Shown: positions 24,283 to 28,280 of the stretch, piece after piece
Layout of the letters: every line of letters begins with the position of its first letter
Numbering within the stretch: position 1 is the stretch's first letter
Program-made: the position numbers and the translations under genes
Notes under the pieces: model-generated
Database searches by the model: none
What the model saw: the letters and a program-made list of their open reading frames with translations, nothing else
Told to the model about the DNA's origin: nothing
NCBI GenBank assembly: GCA_900550065.1
Contig: URQR01000007.1
Span: forward strand, 1 to 28,280
Origin: an uncultured Eubacteriales bacterium
GTDB taxonomy: Bacteria > Bacillota > Clostridia > UBA1381 > UMGS1253
Length of the DNA stretch: 28,280 bases
Direction of reading: 5' to 3'

Positions 24283-25566
24283 TTAAAATTCCGGCTTTCG
24301 AATCTCATACTTTGCGGAAGCATACATCCAGTTTTGCTGGAATAAACGCATTACATTCCAATATCCCGCACCACGAAGGCCAAACTCAGACACTAAATTA
24401 TATTTTGCCTGGATGCTTCTCACATCTTCAAACCAAACCACATGCTGTCTGCGTTCTCTGTCCCAATAATAAAAATAGGGCGACTGCGCGATTGGGTCGA
24501 ATTGAATTTCAGCTCCATTTTTCGCCGCAACCTGTACCGCATACTCGTTTCCGATTCCGGTAGCCCGTGTAATTCCCTTTTCAAAAGGCAAAATCCAATC
24601 ATATGCGTAATTCGGTATACCAAGCATAATTTTTTCGGGCGGTATCTCCGTGACTGCGTACTCCACCACCCTGCGCACCTGATTGATAGGCGCTACCGCC
24701 ATTGGTGGGCCGTAGGTGTATCCCCACTCATATGTCATCAGCAAAACCGTATCCGATATCGCGCCTACCTGCGCGTAATCGTGACTCTCATAGAGCAGTC
24801 CCGACTGGCCCGCAGAGGTCTTCGGCGCTAAATCGGTGTTCATGCGATACCCCGCCGCATGTAATTTGTTCGCCGCATTGCGCAGAAAGTCAAGAAAATA
24901 CTCTGCATCCTCCGCAGGTATGTATTCAAAGTCGATGTCCAGTCCCACGTAACCCTTTTGGCGCATTAAAGCAATCACTTGGTTTAAAACTTTGTTTTGC
25001 AGCGCAAGGTCGCGGAACAAGGCCCGCGCCCGCGTCCCGCTAAATGTGCCATCCTCTGTAATAGAGGAAAGCACCATAACCGGCGCGGATTCGTTCTGCC
25101 ACGCCATCTCAATCAAAGGGTCATCATCAATTGGTATCAGCTCTCCTTCTTTGCTAATCCCGTAACCAAAAATCGTAAGACTGGACAAATACGGCAGCGT
25201 CCGTTTTAATACAGACGGCATAATATCCGTGTAGGCATAACCATTTACCGCAATAGAGCGTTGTTTCCTGTTGGTATAAGAGATTACAAGCGTCTGGCCC
25301 GTATAAATATTGCGGTTAAGTCCCAAATCAGAATTGTTTTGAATAAGCTCCATTTCTGTTACGCCATATTCGCGCGCAATATCCGCAAGCGTTTCGCCTC
25401 GGCGAACCGTGTGGACGATATCCGGTATCAAAATTAAGAGCGCCTGTCCAATCACCAATCGGTTTTGAACCAATCCGTTGTCCGCCGCCACGCGCTGCGG
25501 TGACACGCCATACTCCTCTGCTATCTTCCAAACCGTATCACCTTGTGATACAACATGTATAATCAT
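24283..25566 (-). CDS. sleL: SleL/YaaH-type LysM–GH18 cortex hydrolase
   Basis: A 427-residue protein, the length of B. subtilis YaaH (SleL), a spore cortex-lytic N-acetylglucosaminidase acting during germination. It has two LysM peptidoglycan-binding repeats (about residues 2–47 and 51–95, QGDTVWKIAEEYGVS and RGETLADIAREYGVT). A GH18 domain from about 103 follows, with catalytic GLDIDFE at 208–214 (acid E214), the LMTYEWGYTYG strand and the C-terminal GAGYWN. No signal peptide is seen, which is normal for this family, as the protein is made in the mother cell or loaded at the spore surface. It suggests the host forms spores. A sporulation-type -10 box lies just upstream. Confidence 0.9.
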   Translation of the reverse strand: MIIHVVSQGDTVWKIAEEYGVSPQRVAADNGLVQNRLVIGQALLILIPDIVHTVRRGETLADIAREYGVTEMELIQNNSDLGLNRNIYTGQTLVISYTNRKQRSIAVNGYAYTDIMPSVLKRTLPYLSSLTIFGYGISKEGELIPIDDDPLIEMAWQNESAPVMVLSSITEDGTFSGTRARALFRDLALQNKVLNQVIALMRQKGYVGLDIDFEYIPAEDAEYFLDFLRNAANKLHAAGYRMNTDLAPKTSAGQSGLLYESHDYAQVGAISDTVLLMTYEWGYTYGPPMAVAPINQVRRVVEYAVTEIPPEKIMLGIPNYAYDWILPFEKGITRATGIGNEYAVQVAAKNGAEIQFDPIAQSPYFYYWDRERRQHVVWFEDVRSIQAKYNLVSEFGLRGAGYWNVMRLFQQNWMYASAKYEIRKPEF

Positions 25567-25592
25567 TATCTATCCACCCCTTCCTTTCGTTT

Positions 25593-25602
25593 TAGTATAT
25601 GC
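25593..25602 (-). promoter_or_regulatory. Possible sigma-E/sigma-K -10 box of sleL
   Basis: The minus strand reads GCATATACTA, which fits the sigma-K -10 pattern (GCATAnnnTA) and partly that of sigma-E. It lies about 27 bases before the sleL start. The matching -35 element is poor, so this is a suggestion based on the gene's likely role. Confidence 0.3.
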
Positions 25603-25673
25603 GTCTCCAACAAAGACATGCCGGGGATATATCTATTAAAATAGTATTCAGAGCTTTATATGTATAATGTTAG

Positions 25674-25708
25674 AAAAAAATAAGACTGTAGAAAATCCTA
25701 CAGTCTTA
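25674..25708 (-). terminator. Second terminator downstream of tRNA-Met
   Basis: TAAGACTGTAG (25681–25691) pairs perfectly with CTACAGTCTTA (25698–25708). Read leftward the stem is followed by seven Ts (25680–25674), a strong intrinsic terminator that shields sleL from tRNA transcription. Confidence 0.88.
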
Positions 25709-25719
25709 AATGGCATATG

Positions 25720-25748
25720 AAAAAATCCCATCCTTTGGATGGGATTTT
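25720..25748 (-). terminator. First terminator downstream of tRNA-Met
   Basis: AAAATCCCATCC (25722–25733) pairs with GGATGGGATTTT (25737–25748) around TTT, followed leftward by a run of Ts. It lies 26 bases past the tRNA end. A smaller stem, GCAGCA/TGCTGC, lies between it and the tRNA. Confidence 0.9.
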
Positions 25749-25774
25749 CAAGTGCAGCATAACCTGCTGCGATA

Positions 25775-25851
25775 TGGTAGCGGCGAGTGGACTTGAACCA
25801 CCGACCTAACGGGTATGAACCGTTTGCTCTAGCCAACTGAGCTACACCGCC
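25775..25851 (-). tRNA. Elongator tRNA-Met (CAT anticodon)
   Basis: A 77-base cloverleaf including the encoded CCA end. The anticodon stem AACGG/CCGTT encloses the loop TTCATAC with anticodon CAT. The acceptor pairs GGCGGTG with CGCCGCT, its first pair being G·T, as in B. subtilis elongator tRNA-Met, which it closely resembles from memory. The D-arm (AGCTCAGTTGGCTAGAGC) and T-arm (GGTTCAAGTCC) are normal. An initiator would lack the first pair and carry three G–C pairs in the anticodon stem, so elongator is preferred; tRNA-Ile with a modified C34 is unlikely. It is a single-gene unit with its own promoter. Confidence 0.96.
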
Positions 25852-25881
25852 ATATTCGACGCGCTTCACGCGACGGATATT

Positions 25882-25910
25882 AGTATACTATAAAACGAAC
25901 TGCTTGTCAA
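25882..25910 (-). promoter_or_regulatory. Promoter of tRNA-Met gene
   Basis: A consensus TTGACA (25905–25910) and TATACT (25882–25887) with a 17-base spacer, about 30 bases before the tRNA. It is the strongest promoter in the window by sequence. Confidence 0.88.
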
Positions 25911-25967
25911 GCAAAATATTCTATATTTTTGTAAAATTCTATCTTTACGCCCAAGCGAAGCCAACAT

Positions 25968-27131
25968 CTATGAAAGCTGCGCCGCATACGTCTCAACAGA
26001 GAGCCGGACATTTAAAAATTCCTTCAGCTTCTGATACTCTTCCATAGCTTTTTTGTTTTCCCCTGTCTTTTTTACCGCCTTAATCATCAGATTCTTCGGC
26101 GTTTCAAGCGGCGAAATATACTCGAGCGCCGTCACCTCGTACCCGCGCGCCTCCAAATACAGCGTACGCATCGCATCGGTTAAATCGTCGGCCAGCCGCG
26201 CCTTAAACACCGGATAACGCATCAGCGCGCTCAGCGGCTCGCACTGGTACTGCGCAAGCATCTCCTTGTGGCAGCACGGCACGCACACAATTGCCCCGAT
26301 GCCGCTGCGAATCCCGAGCCCCAACGCCATATCCGTTGCCGTGTCGCACGCGTGCAGCGACACCAGCATATCAATTTTCTCGTCCGGTACATACGAATTA
26401 ATATCGGCACAAATAAATTCCATATTGTGATAGCCCAAATTACGCGCCATCTGCCGTGACGACGCAATTACACCCTTGTTGTAATCAACCCCAATAAATT
26501 TACAGTTCAGCTTACGCATATCGCGCATATAGTAATTGAGTACAAAGGACAAATACGACTTGCCGCACGCACAGTCGAGCACCGTCACACATCTATCCGT
26601 CGGAAGCGTGTCAACCAGCGGCGCGACCAACTCGATATAGTGGTCAATCTGACTGTATTTGCGCAGCATATCGTTTTTGAGCTTACCCTCTTTTGACAGA
26701 ATGCCGATTTCTTTTAACAGCGCGTCCGCCTGTCCAACTTTGATGATATAGTCGCGCGTTCCGGCATTCTGCGGTTTTGCAACCGGCGGAGTATCGTTCA
26801 CCGCATCGGTCTGACGCGTTTTCACGCCCCTATCGGAGCCCTCCACAATAATAGCTGCGCCGCGTTCCTTATAAGTTATCTGCACTTCGTCATATTTTAT
26901 ACACTCCGACGCAATAAACGCTGCAATTCCTTCACGGTTCACCTGCATTTGGCTGCCATTGTAATGAATTATGAAAGCATCCGCCCCCTGCGCCGTAATC
27001 GCGGCGGGAAACGACTTGCGCCCCGACCGAAACGCTACGTCAATCTGCTGAAAAAACGTAAAATTCTCCTCCAGCCGCGCCAAAACGCCGCTAAGCAGAA
27101 GCGATACCTTCGCCGCTGTCTGGTTTTTCAT
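25968..27131 (-). CDS. SAM-dependent methyltransferase, Methyltransf_32 type
   Basis: A 387-residue protein with a C-terminal class I methyltransferase. SAM-binding motif I reads VLDCACGKSYLSF, motif II ends FIGVDYN, motif III is EFICADI, and VSLHACDTATDMAL with VCVPCCHKEM follow. The Cys–Cys–His segment and the CGKSYL form are shared with the PF13679 family that includes METTL25 and GSTCD of animals. Cys residues in these motifs might hold a metal. The N-terminal 130 or so residues are a separate region (DAFIIHYNGSQMQVNREG) of unknown role. The target is not known; RNA is a guess from the family. The start has a GGGGAGGG site at normal spacing. Confidence 0.86.
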   Translation of the reverse strand: MKNQTAAKVSLLLSGVLARLEENFTFFQQIDVAFRSGRKSFPAAITAQGADAFIIHYNGSQMQVNREGIAAFIASECIKYDEVQITYKERGAAIIVEGSDRGVKTRQTDAVNDTPPVAKPQNAGTRDYIIKVGQADALLKEIGILSKEGKLKNDMLRKYSQIDHYIELVAPLVDTLPTDRCVTVLDCACGKSYLSFVLNYYMRDMRKLNCKFIGVDYNKGVIASSRQMARNLGYHNMEFICADINSYVPDEKIDMLVSLHACDTATDMALGLGIRSGIGAIVCVPCCHKEMLAQYQCEPLSALMRYPVFKARLADDLTDAMRTLYLEARGYEVTALEYISPLETPKNLMIKAVKKTGENKKAMEEYQKLKEFLNVRLSVETYAAQLS

Positions 27132-27186
27132 GCCGTTTCCCTCCCCTCTTACAAAACAACTCTTATTTTAAATGTAGCCCAACTAT

Positions 27187-27274
27187 GAAGAAAACGTGTT
27201 CCCGCAGCGCAGGAGAAGGGGCGGCGCCCCGACAGCGGTTTCTTCCAATGGCTCAAAAGTTTTTCTTTTGAGCC
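27187..27274 (-). repeat. Structured repeat copy 2 after purD
   Basis: Read leftward, a perfect 10-pair hairpin (GGCTCAAAAG/CTTTTGAGCC, 27274–27250) begins at the purD stop codon. The 37-nt repeat (27248–27212) follows it immediately and is 31/37 identical to 7408–7444. Its CCGC (27238–27235) can pair with GCGG (27205–27202), and GAAGAAA (27245–27239) with TTTCTTC (27193–27187), enclosing a GGGGC/GCCCC stem. The hairpin lacks a T run, so it is not a standard terminator. No gene is seen in the remainder of the gap up to the methyltransferase. Confidence 0.55.
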
Positions 27275-28280
27275 TATTTTATCCCGATATCCTTGCGGTA
27301 ATGCGCGTCTTTGAAGCTGATTTTGTCAACTGCTGCATAGGCATCCTTAATCGCTTCGTCCAGCGTATCCGCTGTTGCCGTTACGCCGATTACGCGGCCG
27401 CCCGCCGTCACGAGCGCATCGCCGTCTTGCTTCGTTCCCGCGTGAAACACCGTAATATTGTCCGATTCACACGCTTTGTCGAGCCCCGTGATGGCATAGC
27501 CCTTCTCGTACTTTAACGGATACCCGCCCGACGCCATGACAACGCACACCGCCGCATTGTCGTACCACTCAATTTCAATTTCGTCAAGTCGCTCCTCTAC
27601 AACTGCCAATATAATTTCCGCCAAATCGGTTTTAAGCCGCGGCAGGACAACCTGCGTCTCCGGGTCGCCGAAGCGGCAGTTATACTCAATTACCTTAATG
27701 CCCTTTTGCGTCAGCATCAGCCCGAAGTAGAGCACGCCTTTAAACGGACGCCCCTCCGCCTGCATCGCCTTTATCGTCGGCAAGAACACTTCCTTCATAC
27801 ACGTGTCCGCAAGCTCCGGCGTGTAGATACGGCTCGGGCTAAACGTCCCCATACCGCCGGTATTTAAGCCCTTATCGCCGTCGTAGGCGCGCTTGTGGTC
27901 CTGCGCCGACACCATCGGCTTAACGCCAGAACAGAAATTTCCGGCCCGGTCAGAAACTCTTCAATAACAATCCGCTTGCCCGCATCGCCAAACATTGCAT
28001 TGTCCATCATCTCGCGGATTGCGTCGCGCGCCTCGTCCTTCGTCTGCGCAATAATTACGCCCTTACCGAGCGCGAGCCCCTCCGCCTTGATAACAATCGG
28101 GCAGTCTTTGTCCTCGATATACGCCAGCGCGTCGGCGCTGCTCGTAAATACTTCGTACTCCGCCGTCGGAATCCCGTACTTTTTCATTAGCTCTTTTGAG
28201 AACACCTTGCTGCCCTCAATGATCGCTGCCGCCTTGTTCGGCCCGAAGGCAGAAAGCTCCGCCGCCTCAAGCGCGTCCAC
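27274..28280 (-). pseudogene. purD: Phosphoribosylamine–glycine ligase, frame broken, 5' end beyond edge
   Basis: ATP-grasp enzyme of purine synthesis (GAR synthetase). Two frames cover one protein: the upstream one (from the right edge to 27864) carries FGPNKAAAIIEGSKVFSKE, GLALGKGVIIA and EEFLTGPEISVLA. The downstream one (open through the stop at 27274) takes up with VKPMVSAQDHKRAYDGDKG, GLNTGGMGTFSP and YNCRFGDPETQVVLPRL. At the junction (about 27921–27926) the expected FxDGKT-type hairpin between SVLA and PMVSAQ is missing. By comparison with homologues about 19 bases are lost, which changes the frame. About 85 N-terminal residues lie outside the window; the GTG at 28280 is internal. Loss of an essential gene is unlikely unless purines are taken up, so sequence error must be considered. 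Confidence 0.85.

Noticed and set aside
27187..27274. Ordinary intrinsic terminator of purD
   Set aside because: The hairpin at the stop has no T run on the purD-sense strand, and the rest of the gap forms a larger structure shared with another locus.

Overview
The window is a gene-dense stretch of a Clostridia (Firmicutes) chromosome of roughly half GC. The assignment rests on B. subtilis-like gene neighbours (ywiB next to argS), an IspH–ribosomal protein S1 fusion, a HutP-family protein beside cmk, a B. subtilis-like elongator tRNA-Met with encoded CCA, and a SleL-type spore germination hydrolase. The order within Clostridia cannot be fixed from the sequence. Most genes are on the minus strand. 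No phage, insertion sequence or CRISPR array was seen.

Layout by region. (1) 1–3750: a leftward unit ddl–murI–ywiB–argS (peptidoglycan precursors, then arginyl-tRNA synthetase, cut by the left edge) behind a good promoter. (2) 3857–4965: a rightward membrane diguanylate cyclase gene split by a frameshift. (3) 4996–7237: the pta–ackA acetate/ATP operon, leftward. (4) 7238–9231: a structured non-coding stretch, then a small lipoprotein gene and tmcAL, rightward. (5) 9280–15997: a leftward unit rpiR-type regulator – HI0933/BaiN-type flavoprotein – unknown membrane protein – hutP-family gene – cmk – plsC – ispH::rpsA. (6) 16076–16889: a membrane-anchored protein resembling the SecD P1 region without the translocase channel. 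(7) 16935–22472: a compact sugar locus (AraA-like isomerase, SGNH hydrolase, large glycosidase-like protein) with a divergent AraC regulator. (8) 22460–25566: two GH18 glucosaminidase-like genes, one SLH-anchored and one LysM/SleL-type. (9) 25674–25910: elongator tRNA-Met with its own promoter and tandem terminators. (10) 25968–28280: a Methyltransf_32-type methylase and the 3' part of purD, which is disrupted and cut by the right edge.

How the genes work together: pta–ackA make acetate and ATP, tmcAL uses acetate and ATP to modify elongator tRNA-Met, and that tRNA is encoded in the same window. Three operon genes and their AraC regulator probably handle one carbohydrate inside the cell, because no secretion signal or transporter is present.

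Most worth a second look: a 37-nt sequence found twice (7408–7444 plus, 27212–27248 minus, 31/37 identical), each copy directly preceded by an unrelated hairpin and showing a compensatory change in a predicted stem; the sugar locus with its unassigned 806-residue protein; and the orphan SecD-head protein. Two reading-frame breaks (diguanylate cyclase, purD) and a damaged catalytic motif in murI could be real decay, but three such lesions among housekeeping genes also fit local sequencing or assembly error.
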